From: TH-plancto1 sp043777375 | Lineage (GTDB): Bacteria > Planctomycetota > Planctomycetia > Planctomycetales > Planctomycetaceae | Length of the DNA stretch: 64,000 nucleotides | NCBI GenBank assembly: GCA_043777375.1 | Contig: JAYWHX010000170.1 | Coordinates: 1-64,000 of the forward strand | Direction: 5' to 3' | Made by a program: the position numbers and the translations under genes | Shown: one piece after another, positions 25,331-35,900 of the stretch | Layout of the letters: each line of letters starts with the position of its first letter | Position numbering within the stretch: position 1 is the first letter of the stretch | The notes under the pieces: generated by a model | What the model was told of the DNA's origin: nothing | Databases searched by the model: none | The model's input: the letters and a program-made list of their open reading frames with translations, nothing else

Positions 25331-26500
25331 GTGAAAACCTCGCTTTTCCTCTGCCTCACCGCAGTTCTCGCCTTGTCTGCCCCCGTGCAGGCCGAGATGA
25401 CGCAGTTCCGCCCCTCGGCCTTTGAGCAGGCGCTCCGCGAAGATTCCGACGGCATCACTGTTCGTGGGCAAAGCCCAGGGCCAGTCTTGATGGCCCCTGT
25501 CGACTCCACAACAGTCTTTCAGCCGCCGCCATACGACCCGAACGCAACATTCATGGACCCTGCTGTCGGCGGCGGAATGCCTTATATTCAATCGAACCCG
25601 GGGTCGGTGCCCTACGATCCCTGGTCCGGAAGCGGTGGCTCGAATGTCTATCCCTATGGCTCCACACCCGGAGCGTTCGGGCTGAATGGGCCGCAGCCTT
25701 ACCGGTTCAATTCCTGGACCGAGCGGCTCGATGGCTTCTACATGGCCGATGCGAAGACCAACAGCCCCAGCCTCGGTGACTTTGGGATGTCGGGCATCGA
25801 TTTCAACAAAGACTTTCCGATCCCGATCGCAGGGAACTGGGTCCTCACTCCCAGCTTGGATTACGGAGGCCGATTCCTGACCGGGCCGAATGGGGGGCTG
25901 ACGAACAGCCATCTGCCGGGGAACATGCACCGGTTTGGCCTCGGCGTCAAATTGGCCACACCGATGACGTACGGCTGGGGCTTTGAGGCCTCGATCGAGC
26001 CGTGGCTCGCCACCGATTTCGACGGAGGAACGACGAGCAAGGCGTTCCTCTTTGACGGCCAACTCGCCGCCCTCTGGCAAATGTCCCCCCAGCTGATGTG
26101 GGTCTTCGGAGTCAGTTATTGGGATCGGGTCGACAGCATCATTCTGCCATACGGTGGTGTTGTCTGGACTCCGAACGACTTCTGGGAATTTCGGCTGGTC
26201 TTCCCGAAGCCGCGCGTGACGGCCTTCCTCGGTGCCCCGCTGGGAATTCCGACCTGGGCGTATGTGTCGGCGGAATACCACGTCGAGGCCTACGAAGTGA
26301 ACTCCCTGGCTGGGGGACAGAACGATCTGGTGCAGTTCTCCGACTGGCGGGCAATGGGTGGACTCCGGTGGGAAACTCCCCGCATCACCTCCTTCGTCGA
26401 GGCCGGATACATTTTTGACCGGAAGGTGAAGTTCGATAAATTCGGAGGCGATTTCAAAGTCGACTCCGGCTTCATGACACGCATCGGCGTGCGGTTTTAA
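25331..26500 (+). CDS. Exported outer-membrane-like protein
   Basis: 389 residues from a GTG. The signal peptide KTSLFLCLTAVLALSAPVQA is clear. After a Pro/Gly-rich region (VDSTTVFQPPPYDPNATF...), residues about 165-389 alternate aromatic and hydrophilic residues (WVLTPSLDYGGRFLTG, HRFGLGVKLATPMTYGWGFEASIEPWLA, QLMWVFGVSYWDRVDS), as in a beta barrel. The last residues GFMTRIGVRF end in Phe, as outer-membrane barrels do. No named family is recognised. It is probably monocistronic. Confidence 0.75.
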   Translation: MKTSLFLCLTAVLALSAPVQAEMTQFRPSAFEQALREDSDGITVRGQSPGPVLMAPVDSTTVFQPPPYDPNATFMDPAVGGGMPYIQSNPGSVPYDPWSGSGGSNVYPYGSTPGAFGLNGPQPYRFNSWTERLDGFYMADAKTNSPSLGDFGMSGIDFNKDFPIPIAGNWVLTPSLDYGGRFLTGPNGGLTNSHLPGNMHRFGLGVKLATPMTYGWGFEASIEPWLATDFDGGTTSKAFLFDGQLAALWQMSPQLMWVFGVSYWDRVDSIILPYGGVVWTPNDFWEFRLVFPKPRVTAFLGAPLGIPTWAYVSAEYHVEAYEVNSLAGGQNDLVQFSDWRAMGGLRWETPRITSFVEAGYIFDRKVKFDKFGGDFKVDSGFMTRIGVRF

Positions 26501-26867
26501 GGAGAGCCTTGGTAGCAGAATTCGTCAGAATTCTGCCGTCCGACCTACGTTTTCAGATCTCGTCAACCCAACGAACTCCGAGTGCCTCTGAATCACAGAA
26601 TGCGGTGCTTCGTCTCGTTCAGGAGGGCGAGGCTCCTGCTGTGTATATGATCGTGGCGACATCGTTCAGGGATTCACCTGACGGTGACGATGCACTCGAC
26701 GGTTGCTACTCGCGCCTTGTTCGGGCACGGGCTTGAACCTCATGCTTTCGCCTTCGCCAAAGTCGCCTAAAGACTGGACTCCAACACTGAACTCATGCAG
26801 TGACGTCGCAATCATGCGGGCGATGCACGGTAGAATTCTCAAAAATTCTGCTGCGACAGAATTATCT
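26501..26867. repeat. Intergenic region with two AGAATTCT-type palindromes
   Basis: Contains GTAGCAGAATTCGTCAGAATTCTG at about 26511-26535 and a similar AGAATTCTCAAAAATTCTGC near 26832-26852, plus a reversed single arm of the GCGAGGCTCC/ATCATGTTCAC family at 26618-26655. Short ORFs here only translate repeats. Confidence 0.6.
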
Positions 26868-28220
26868 CTACACGAGCAACTCCGGCACCACATCGCCGAT
26901 TGGCACCAAGCGGTGCGGGCGACCCAGATTATCATGCAGTAACGTATCGGTCGGGATTCCTAAAGCCTGGTACAGCGTGGCGATGATGTCACCCGGCACC
27001 AGCGGGCTTTCGGCGGGATAGGCTCCGATGCTATCGCTGGCCCCGTAGATCAGTCCCGGCTGGAATCCTCCGCCGATCAGCTGGAGTGAGTAGCACCAGT
27101 TCCAGTGGTCTCGTCCCGCAGCTCCGTTGATCTTGGGCGAGCGGCCAAAGTCGCCCAAGATCGCCACGACGGTCCGCTCCAGCATGCCGCGCTCGGCCAG
27201 GTCTTCGATCAGACTTCCCGCCGCCATATCCAGCTGCGGCAACAACTCCCCGCGCAGCTTCGTAAAGTTGCCGCCATGTGTATCCCATGTCGCATTCGCA
27301 TCGGGGGCCCAGGATACAGTGACCAGCCGCGTGCCCGCCTCAATCAGGCGACGCGCCAGCAGCGTACTCTGCCCATAGATGTTTCGTCCGTAGCGGTCGC
27401 GAACCCCGACGGCCTCGTCTTGCAGGCGAAAAGCGCGTTGCGTTTCGACCGATGTCAGTAGGTCAAACGCCCGCTCCTGAAACCGGCTCATCTGGGCGGG
27501 CGGAGAGATCGACTCCACCAGTGGAGGCCGTTCCAGCGAGGCAAACAGCTGCTCGCGGCCCGCCAATCGCGCGGTCGTGATGTCGGAACTCAAAGAGAGT
27601 TCCGGAATCGTGAAGTCAGGAGCGTTGGGGTCGCGGAGGACAAACAGCGGGTCCGTGGCCCTTCCCAGAAAGCCGCCAAAGAATCCCGGCTGGGGCGGTC
27701 CGCCGGCCCCTTCCTTAGTGATGTACGGCAGATGAACATACGGAACCACAGCTTGGGTGGGCGGTCGCAACTTGCCCAGCACGCTGCCGGGTGACGGGTT
27801 GTCAGTCGGCCGCGCTCCGCCCCCTGCTTCACCCCGATCATGCCCCGTCAGAGCGCAGTACACCGCAGCCGCATGGGCATTGTTCACGCTATGGTGCATC
27901 GAGCGCACGATCGTCGAGCGATGGGCCTGCCGCGCAAGTTGAGGCAGCAACTCGCACATCCGGTATCCGGGAAGCGAAGTCTCGATCGACTTGAATTCGC
28001 CGCGTACTTCCGCAGCTGCATCCGGCTTCATATCCCACATATCAAGATGACTGGGTCCACCATCCAGAAAAATCAGGATGCAGGCATCCGCGCGTGGAGC
28101 TAATCCGGTCGGAGAGGTCTCGCGAGCTGCCAGCCAGCGAGGCAGCGACAAACCTGCTGCCCCGAGTGCTCCCCAAGTCAGGCACCCTCGCCGGGTGGTC
28201 ATCGAATTCCCAAACTGCAT
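26868..28220 (-). CDS. DUF1501 family Tat-exported protein
   Basis: 450 residues. The N-terminus MTTRRGCLTWGALGAAGLSLPRWLAAR is a twin-arginine signal. The domain begins ACILIFLDGGPSHLDMWDMKP (DGGPSHxDxxDxKP is the family hallmark) and runs through VRSMHHSVNNAHAAAVYCALTGH, TWDTHGGNFTKLRGELLPQLD and GDFGRSPKINGAAGRDHWNWCYSL. These are sulfatase/phosphatase-fold features with a conserved metal site. In planctomycetes such genes are usually next to a DUF1549/DUF1553 cytochrome; none is next to this one. ATG at 28220 or 28202. The role is not established. Confidence 0.93.
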   Translation of the reverse strand: MQFGNSMTTRRGCLTWGALGAAGLSLPRWLAARETSPTGLAPRADACILIFLDGGPSHLDMWDMKPDAAAEVRGEFKSIETSLPGYRMCELLPQLARQAHRSTIVRSMHHSVNNAHAAAVYCALTGHDRGEAGGGARPTDNPSPGSVLGKLRPPTQAVVPYVHLPYITKEGAGGPPQPGFFGGFLGRATDPLFVLRDPNAPDFTIPELSLSSDITTARLAGREQLFASLERPPLVESISPPAQMSRFQERAFDLLTSVETQRAFRLQDEAVGVRDRYGRNIYGQSTLLARRLIEAGTRLVTVSWAPDANATWDTHGGNFTKLRGELLPQLDMAAGSLIEDLAERGMLERTVVAILGDFGRSPKINGAAGRDHWNWCYSLQLIGGGFQPGLIYGASDSIGAYPAESPLVPGDIIATLYQALGIPTDTLLHDNLGRPHRLVPIGDVVPELLV

Positions 28221-28565
28221 GTCGACTCTCCCGTGTTACGCATCCACACGCGCAAGTCTAGCTTGATGGGAGACTGTTCGCCACAGGGAAATGACTGCTG
28301 GGCGATCTCAGTAGGCAATGACTTTGTCGCTTTTCCGAAACCCCGCGAAGCAGCTAACAAAGCCGCCGGACTCTGCGAGTCCTCTGGATCGACGTTTGCC
28401 AATCAACACAGCTCCCAAGCCAGAGAGCACTGGAGACCCTGCGAAGGTCTCATGGCCACATCTCACCCGGGTTCACCGGATTCGGAGGATCCGGCGACAG
28501 ACCACAGCTGTTATCACTGAAACACTTGTCATCGCCATCAATCGCAGCGACCACACCTCGGAGCA
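28221..28565. other. Intergenic region upstream of DUF1501 gene
   Basis: 345 bases between two minus-strand genes, probably holding the DUF1501 promoter. No repeat, RNA gene or terminator stands out. Confidence 0.4.
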
Positions 28566-29408
28566 TTACCAGTAGCGAAAACCCGGAATGAAAGGAGCCA
28601 ATTGATCGAAGTCCCCACGAGTTTTCCAGAAAGGAAGCGGGCGTTGAAACAGATACGCCGAGCTGGGAGTCAGTCCCCACGACGGATACGTGGACGGCGT
28701 GTACCACTGGAGCGGCATCTGGGTCCCAGAGACGTTGTTGATATGCACATTGACCGGGACCGAGAGGGAGCCGCTCGTCTGCTGGATTGGTTCCTGGATG
28801 AACGGGTCAGGCTTGGCGGGGATGATTCCTGGGCGGACGGTGACGGTCCAATCACCAAACGTATAGTGACTCTCTGTGCTGGCCACTTCAGCCTGCGTTT
28901 CAGCGGAGATCACAACTGGCGGGGGGGCAATTAATGTGGAGGGCTCGGGAGCCAGTGTCTTTTTTTCACCCCCTTGATCGACAGGTTCGGCAACTTCTTT
29001 TTTGGCTGCTTTTACCGCAGCCTCGGCAGCGGCTTTCACTTCATCCGCGACATCGTGGATGGCTTTTTCGTCCACGGGAATGTCAGCAGGTGTGGGCACT
29101 GGAGCGGCGGGCTCAACCGGAGGCATGTCCTCCGGCTTCGACTCTGTCGCAGCATCCGCTGGTGCAGCATCCTCTGACTTGGTCTCTGCCACCGGGACTT
29201 CGATTGCGGAATCGGGTGTCACGCTCACCGGGGTCAGTGGAGGTTCGGGAGAAACAAACGACGGGGCCGGTGGTTCTTCTTGAGCCGACACGGACCCGGC
29301 GGGCAACATCTGCCCGGTCAGTACCAGAGCCATCGCTACGGAGCGAACGGTATGCTCCCCCAGTCGCATGAGCCACGAATCGGAGACGTGAATTGTGCCT
29401 GCATCCAT
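28566..29408 (-). CDS. Exported acidic, Pro/Ala/Glu-rich protein
   Basis: 280 residues. A hydrophobic segment (RSVAMALVLTGQMLPAGSVSA) followed by QEEPP looks like a signal peptide after a longer n-region; an internal ATG near VAMALV could be the true start. Residues about 45-185 are low-complexity (EVPVAETKSEDAAPADAATE), followed by a short ordered tail with Trp/Tyr/Pro (YTPSTYPSWGLTPSSAYLFQ). No family is recognised. Likely a cell-envelope linker-type protein. Confidence 0.65.
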   Translation of the reverse strand: MDAGTIHVSDSWLMRLGEHTVRSVAMALVLTGQMLPAGSVSAQEEPPAPSFVSPEPPLTPVSVTPDSAIEVPVAETKSEDAAPADAATESKPEDMPPVEPAAPVPTPADIPVDEKAIHDVADEVKAAAEAAVKAAKKEVAEPVDQGGEKKTLAPEPSTLIAPPPVVISAETQAEVASTESHYTFGDWTVTVRPGIIPAKPDPFIQEPIQQTSGSLSVPVNVHINNVSGTQMPLQWYTPSTYPSWGLTPSSAYLFQRPLPFWKTRGDFDQLAPFIPGFRYW

Positions 29409-29701
29409 GATGTTCTTCCTGCCAGTCTGGTCGTCGCCACTGCGTTGAGAGATGCCGCGTGCGAGACCGTTCTGCTGAGGCTATGAAGCGCCCGGCACCG
29501 CTGTCAAAAAGATTTCCCTAGATCTCCCTCGATTCACATGAGCCGAAATCGCATCAACGCCGTACAATCCGTGTGTGCTGCGGGGCGACGCTCTGCTGCG
29601 CAAAGCCTTCGCATCGCGGCGAAACGGAAACGGTTGCGGTGAGTTCGAGTCTTTCACGGAAGCGTCCGACCAGTCGAGCCAACTCGACGGCGAAAATCCC
29701 G

Positions 29702-31813
29702 ATGCACTCACCTTCCGGCTATCACGGTTCCTACCTGCGTGTCGATCTGTCGACTCGGACCGCAGAACGGCGACCGCTGAGTGAGTCGGTATTGCGGCAG
29801 CACATTGGCGGTGTGGGGTTAGGCACTTGGCTTGTGCTGCAAGAGGGGCTCGATGGCGTTGACGCAATCGATCCCCGCATGCCCATTGCTTTTGTCTTCA
29901 GCCCCTTGGTCGGGACCACATTGACGACCTCGGCCAAGTTCGCCGTCGTGGCGAAAAGTCCGCTCACAAACCGACTCTCGGATTCGCTCTCGTCCTCGCA
30001 CTTTGCCATCGCGGGCAAGCGGGCTGGGTATGACGCCCTCGTGATCGTTGGAGCGGCCAGCGAACCGACAGCGATCCGGATTGATGGGACCGATCGTGTC
30101 GCCTTTCGCTCCGCGAAAGAGCGTCTTTTTGCAGAGCAAAAGACGACAATCGACTTCCTCTCCGCCCAACAGTGGTGGGGCCAATCGAGCCGAGTCGCTG
30201 CTGATGCCATCCGCCAGCTGTGGGGCAACCGCTTCCGTGTCGCAGCCATCGGTCCGGCGGGCGAGCGTCTTGTCCGGTATGCGACGATCTCCTCGGATGG
30301 CCGTCATGCCGGACGCGGCGGATTGGGAGCAGTCCTCGGCTCGAAGAACCTCAAGGCCGTCGCCGTCGCGGGCGATCAACTCACTCCACAAGCCCACCCC
30401 GAGGAACTCATCGCCTTCAGTCGCGACCTCTCCCGCCGCTCCTTTGGCCCCGCCACAGAAAAGTATCGCGAACTCGGCACCGTCTCGAATTTACTCACCT
30501 TTAATCGCCTCGGCACCCTGCCCACTCGTAACTTTCAGTCGGGCACATTCGAGGGAGCTGAGCAACTCAACCCCGAGTCCTTCGTCACCGAACATCCCCG
30601 CACGCGAGAGAGCTGCGCAGCGTGTACGATCGGGTGCGAGCATGTGTTCCACGGGCTGGGCAAGGACGGCAGCGAAGGCGTGCGGTTGGAGTATGAGAGC
30701 CTGTTCGCCCTCGGCCCGCTGTGTGGAATCTCGAAGCCAGAAACGGTGCTGCAGGCTGCTGCCCTGTGTGATGAGTACGGCATCGATACCATCAGCGCCG
30801 GGGCGACGATCGCATTCGCCATGGAGTGTGCCGAACGCGGGTGGCTCAGTGGGATCGGCTTCCAGCCTGTCGAATCGGCCATATTGCCTGAGCAAGCAGG
30901 AGCTTCTGGTTCCCTCTCCCCCGCTAGCGACATGACCCACACGACCGACTCCACTGCGGGGGAGAGGGCTAGGGTGAGGGGGGCTACCGAGGAACTCACA
31001 CCCCCTCACCCCGGCCCTCTCCCCCACCGCTCTGTCTCCACCGAAAGTCGCCTCGATCGTGGGGGAGAGGGAGCAGAGGAGAGACAGGCTGGAAGCCTAT
31101 CCCACTTACGCTTCGGAGATGACGAAGGCCTGCTGGCCGCCCTGCGCTCCATCGGCGAGCGCAGCGGATTCGGCGACCGCTTGGCCGAAGGAAGCCGGAT
31201 TTTAGCCGCTCAACTCGGTCCCGAGGCTCAAGCGATTGCCCCGCATGTCAAAGGGTTGGAGATCCCCGGCTACGAGCCACGCGCGTTGCAGTCCATGGCT
31301 CTCGGCTTCGCGGTCAGTACACGCGGAGCCGATCACAATCGGTCGGGGGCCTACCAAGCCGACTTCTCGGACAAGGTCAACCGCCTCGACCTCGCCACCG
31401 AGGGCGTCCGTTTTGCCATCGAGACCGAGAACGAAGCGGCGGTGATGGACTCGCTGATCATGTGCAAGTTCCTGCGCGGGGCGCTCGTCGACAAGTACGC
31501 CGAGATGGCTCGCATGCTGGCCCTGACCACCGGTTGGCCGATCGACTCCAGCGAGTTGCATGAGATCGCCGAGCGGATCGTCCGCCTCCGCAAGTGGTAC
31601 AACATCCGCCACGGCTGGACTCCCGCCGAGGATACTTTGCCGAAACGGTTCCTGAGCGAGTCGCTGCCCGATGGAGCAAGCGCTGGGGCCACACTCACTG
31701 CCGAGCATCTCCAACGGCTGATCGCGGAGTACAACACCCAGCGCGGGTGGAGTACCGAGGGGTGGCTGCCCGATGAGCAGATCTCCAGTCTGCAAGAAAC
31801 GCACTCCCAGTAG
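29702..31813 (+). CDS. Aldehyde ferredoxin oxidoreductase family protein with repeat insertion
   Basis: 703 residues, tungsten/molybdenum pterin enzyme family that oxidises aldehydes to acids with ferredoxin. Visible: GYHGSYLRVDLSTRT at the start, SPLVGTTLTTSAKFAVVAKSPLT and IGPAGERLVRYATISSDGRHAGRGGLGAVLGSKNLKAV (pterin binding), CAACTIGCEH (three of the four [4Fe-4S] cysteines), and the late cysteine in LIMCKFLRGAL. A non-family stretch of about 87 residues (382-469, GIGFQPV...QAGSLSH) interrupts the domain between AMECAERGWLSG and LRFGDDEGLLAAL. It is exactly the translation of repeats I and J. Without it the length is the normal 615 or so. ATG at 29702; the frame upstream to 29573 is unsupported. 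No MoaD/ThiS-like or ferredoxin gene adjoins. Confidence 0.9.
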   Translation: MHSPSGYHGSYLRVDLSTRTAERRPLSESVLRQHIGGVGLGTWLVLQEGLDGVDAIDPRMPIAFVFSPLVGTTLTTSAKFAVVAKSPLTNRLSDSLSSSHFAIAGKRAGYDALVIVGAASEPTAIRIDGTDRVAFRSAKERLFAEQKTTIDFLSAQQWWGQSSRVAADAIRQLWGNRFRVAAIGPAGERLVRYATISSDGRHAGRGGLGAVLGSKNLKAVAVAGDQLTPQAHPEELIAFSRDLSRRSFGPATEKYRELGTVSNLLTFNRLGTLPTRNFQSGTFEGAEQLNPESFVTEHPRTRESCAACTIGCEHVFHGLGKDGSEGVRLEYESLFALGPLCGISKPETVLQAAALCDEYGIDTISAGATIAFAMECAERGWLSGIGFQPVESAILPEQAGASGSLSPASDMTHTTDSTAGERARVRGATEELTPPHPGPLPHRSVSTESRLDRGGEGAEERQAGSLSHLRFGDDEGLLAALRSIGERSGFGDRLAEGSRILAAQLGPEAQAIAPHVKGLEIPGYEPRALQSMALGFAVSTRGADHNRSGAYQADFSDKVNRLDLATEGVRFAIETENEAAVMDSLIMCKFLRGALVDKYAEMARMLALTTGWPIDSSELHEIAERIVRLRKWYNIRHGWTPAEDTLPKRFLSESLPDGASAGATLTAEHLQRLIAEYNTQRGWSTEGWLPDEQISSLQETHSQ
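30847..31108. repeat. Nested repeat insertion (family J inside family I) within the oxidoreductase gene
   Basis: Outer arms CAGTGGGATCGGCTTCCAGC...CTGTCG (30847-30872) and AGACAGGCTGGAAGCCTATC...CCACT (31081-31106) are inverted copies of repeat I. Between them, about 30905-31080, is the inner J unit with CGGGGGAGAGGGCTAGGGTG and CCTCACCCCGGCCCTCTCCC arms. Length is about 261 bases, a multiple of three, and no stop is introduced in the gene's frame. Confidence 0.85.
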
Positions 31814-32023
31814 CCTGCTGCGTCAGCGCTGCCTGTGACTTCTCGTGAGAATCGTACTCGTCACTGGGACAGTGGGAATACTTCTGATGTAACCATCCGT
31901 ATTCCTCCTCATGTTTGACAATCTCCATCAACGACCGAGTACACTGTGTGTGTGTGATGCTTCACCCTCATGATGTGGGCGGAGCTGTTCGTGGAAAGAC
32001 GATTCTGTCCTGGAAGGACCCTC

Positions 32024-32893
32024 ATGGCTCGCCGATACGTTGTTCGCTACGGCACTCTACGCACCGTTGCGGAATTCGGAACACGAACCTCGGGTGATGA
32101 AGATTTTCGTCGCGGCGATCAGGTCGTCATTCGCAGCCCACGCGGCATCGAGTGGGGCGAAATCCTGTGCGAAGCGACCGACCGCACCAAGCAATACCTC
32201 GGCGGCAAAGACCTCGCCGGCAAGATCCAGAACCTGGCCACTCCGCAAGATGAACTCAAACGCGAATCGCTCTGGAAGCAGGAGCAAGACGCCTTCCTCC
32301 AGGCCCGCCGCATCATCACCGAACAGAACCTCGCGATGCAGCTGGTCGATTCCGAGATGCTGCTGGGGATGGAGCGGATCACGTTCTATTACACCTCGGA
32401 AGCCCGTATCGACTTTCGCGAACTGGTCAAATCGATGGCCCAGTTCTTCAACATGCGGATCGAGATGAAGCAGATCGGTATCCGCGACGAGGCGAAAGTG
32501 CTGGCCGATTACGGCGATTGCGGGAAGCCGGTCTGCTGCAGTACTCACCTGACCGAGATGCCGCCGGTCTCGATGAAGATGGCCAAGCTACAAAAGGCCA
32601 GTCTGGACCCCAACAAGCTGTCGGGACGCTGCGGCCGGCTGAAATGTTGTTTGCGGTACGAGTACGACACCTACGAGGAGTTCCGCCAGGAACTGCCGGG
32701 TGTCGGCAAGTTCGTCGTGACCAAGGATGGCAAGGGCAAAGTTCTGGCCCAGGAAATCCTCGCCAAGAAGGTCCTCGTCGGGTACGAAGACAATCGCCGA
32801 GTGCTGGTCGATGCCCAGGATATCCTGACGGTCGTCAGCGCCCCCGGTTCCGCGCCGCGTCAGCCAGAGCCGGATGCAGATCGAGCGGAATAA
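32024..32893 (+). CDS. PSP1 domain protein (YaaT/RicT-like)
   Basis: 289 residues. The PSP1 C-terminal domain is present: RRYVVRYGTLRTVAEF, GDQVVIRSPRGIEWGEIL, QAMQLVDSEMLL-type helix, and ITFYYTSEARIDFRELVKSMAQFF...RIEMKQIGIRDEAKVLADYG. The cysteine set GDCGKPVCCSTHL and SGRCGRLKCCLRYEYDTYEEF is as in Bacillus YaaT, which binds Fe-S clusters and works in RNA-processing and biofilm control. ATG at 32024 with GGAAGGA upstream; the frame from 31970 is only an extension. Role in planctomycetes is not established. Confidence 0.93.
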   Translation: MARRYVVRYGTLRTVAEFGTRTSGDEDFRRGDQVVIRSPRGIEWGEILCEATDRTKQYLGGKDLAGKIQNLATPQDELKRESLWKQEQDAFLQARRIITEQNLAMQLVDSEMLLGMERITFYYTSEARIDFRELVKSMAQFFNMRIEMKQIGIRDEAKVLADYGDCGKPVCCSTHLTEMPPVSMKMAKLQKASLDPNKLSGRCGRLKCCLRYEYDTYEEFRQELPGVGKFVVTKDGKGKVLAQEILAKKVLVGYEDNRRVLVDAQDILTVVSAPGSAPRQPEPDADRAE

Positions 32894-32960
32894 TCCCCGA
32901 TGCGAAATGCCGTGGGACGCGTCGTGAGACGCGCCCCACGGCATCGAGTGGTATAGCTCG

Positions 32961-35900
32961 TTAAGCTCTCTTCACGATCACTGGGCTACTTCCCAGGAGT
33001 TGGCGACCGTTGGTCATGAAGCCGGTGAACTTGGCCAGTGTGTCTCCCACAGCCAGTCCAGTCTTGGCTCCGTCAATCTTGACGACCAGGTCCAGTCGGC
33101 CATCGCCGTTCACGTCCTGATAAAAGAAGCTGGGCGTCCCCTGGTTATTTCGCACCAGAGAATTCTCCGTTCCCAGTTTGCCAAAGCGGATCGTGGTGAC
33201 GTTGATCTGCTGGGCATTCAACGTGGCGGTCGACAGGATCGCGACGTTGAATTTGGCGGTCCGCTTGAACGAGTTCGACGAATCACCGGGGACCACATCC
33301 AGCATGACAATGAGCGGTTCCACGATATCGGTCAGCGATATCGTCACCACGGCAGTGCGCGAGAGAGCTGGGGTGCCGTTGTCGGTCACTCGCACCGTCA
33401 ACGAGAAGGTCGGCGTCGTTTCGAAATCGAGGGCAGCCGCATTCGCCACCGTGATCCGTCCCGTCGTCGCATTGATTGTGAAGGCCCCGCTGGTATTGCC
33501 CGAGACAACTGAATAAACCAGCGTCTGACCCGCATCGACATCGCTGGCTGCTACGGTTCCCACCACGGTCCCATTGGCCGAATTCTCTGCGAGTGAGAAC
33601 GACTGATTCGCCATGTTCGGAATCTCATTCACATTCGTAATGGCAATCGTGGCTGTGCCAGTGGCAGACAGCGTGGGGTTGCCGCTGTCGGTCACTCGGA
33701 TCGTGAGTGTGGCACTCGTGACCGACTCAAAGTTCAGCAGCGTGCTGTTCGCCACCGTGATCACTCCGGTCGCGGCGTTGATCGAGAAGGCTCCCGACAA
33801 GGAACTCGACACGATGGAGTAGACGAGAGTCTGTCCGGCATCCACATCGGAACCAACCATCGCTCCGACCAGAGTTCCATTGGCCGTGTTCTCGGTCACT
33901 GTGAACGACCGGTTCGCCATCGTCGGTGCTTCATTCACATCAATGAGTGTCACGACGACCACAGCTGACAATGACAACGCTGGATTGCCGTTGTCCGTCA
34001 CGGTGACCGTCAACGCCACCCCTGAGATCGACTCGAAGTTCAGGAGCGAGCCATTCGCAACCGTGATCTCGCCGGTGGTCGCGTTGATCGCAAACGCACC
34101 AGCGATCGGGGCACTGGCTGTAATCGCATAGGTCCGGGTCTGCCCGGCATCAATGTCCGTGGACACCACAGTCCCGACGACCGTGCCGACAGCTGAGTTC
34201 TCAGCCACTGTGAAGTACTGGTCGACAATCACTGGTCGTTCATTGGCATCGAGGATGGCGATCGTGACCGTTCCACTTGATGACAACCCGGGATTCCCGC
34301 TGTCGGTCGCGGTGACGATCAGCGTGGCACTGGTCACTGCCTCGAAGTCCAGCTGGGAGCTGTCGGCAATCGTGACTTCTCCAGTCACCGCATCAATGAT
34401 AAATGCCCCCGGAAGCGAAGACGAAGTAATGGCATATGTCAGCGTCTGCCCGGCATCGGCATCCGTCCCGGTGATAAACGCAATCCGGTTCGTATTGAGC
34501 GTGTTCTCATAGACACTCAAAGTCTGATCCACAATTGTCGGAGCCTCGTTCACATCGGTGAGCGTCACCACAACCACAGCTGAGGATGACAGCTCTGGGT
34601 TCCCACTATCCGTGACGGTCACGGTCAGCGCAATACCCGGCAAAGACTCGAAGTTGAGCAGCGAGCTGTTGGCCACCGTGATCTGACCTGTGGTCGCGTT
34701 GATCTCGTAGATTCCCGCATACGGTGCACTGGCGGTGATCGCATAGGTTCGCGTCTGCCCGGCATCCACATCCGATGACATCACCGTACCGACCACAGTG
34801 CCATCGGCTGAGTTCTCAGCGACTGTGAAGTACTGGTCGACGATTACTGGCCGCTCGTTGGCATCGAGGATGGCGATGGTCACGGTGGCACTCGAAGACA
34901 ACGCGGGATTCCCGCTGTCGGTCGCGGTGACGACCAGCGTGGCGCTCATGACCACTTCGTAGTCCAACAGGGTACTGTCCGCGATGGTGAGCTCACCAGT
35001 CGCGGAATCGATGACGAACGCCTCGGGCAATGAGGAAGAAGTGATGGCATAAGCCAGCGTCTGCCCGGCGTCGACATCAGTCCCCGTGATGAACGCAATC
35101 CGGTTCGTATTGAGAGTATTCTCATACACGGAATAGGACTGGTCCGCGAGGACAGGGGACTCGTTCACGTCGGAAACACTCAGCGTGAAAGTGGCAGTTG
35201 CATCTGGTGCTCCGCCGATGCTGGCATCATCAACCTCGACAGTGACGGTGTAAGATGACTTCGCCTCGAAGTTCAGAACCACGCCCGCCTTCAATCTCAA
35301 TGAGTTCCCCACGATCTCGAAGCTGGACATGTCGGCACCAGACAGCGACAGCAGGTTGGTCCCTACGCCATCGTCGGTCACGGAGATCGTGGACAGCACT
35401 GTTGCACTCGCCGTATTGGAGTTTTCTGCCAGACTGGCCGAAATCGGCGTCAGCACAACTGCCGTGGGTTTTGCGTTCAAAACGAGATCGTTGCCCGTAC
35501 CCCCTATGTAGCTCATCGCCACTTCGAGTGAGCTGCCCAGGAAATTGGTCAGCGTGGGACCGGTGAAGGCACCAGTGATCAAGTCGCCTGCATCGTTGTT
35601 GAGGAATGTGAAGGCGTCACTGCCGTTGTAAACATAGCCTCCGGTGGATGCGACCGCGAGCGTGGCTCCGGGAGTAATCGCCACCGTTCCAGTGACTGTG
35701 ATCTTCTCATAGGTTGATGCGGTTGGCCCGACATCTGAGCGGAATCCACCCTCTCTTCCAAAGGTCACATTATGACCGATTGCCAGCGTCTTATAATTCG
35801 CTGGGCTGATCACAGCACTGACGTTGATCGCGCCGCTGTTCGCATCTCCGATCTGGACGGTCCCAGCTGTGATGCGGTCGAGTTCAGCATCCGTCAGGCC

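Noticed and set aside
29702..31813. AOR as a pseudogene because of the long insertion
   Set aside because: The frame is open throughout and all four cysteines and pterin motifs are kept, so a functional enzyme is more likely.
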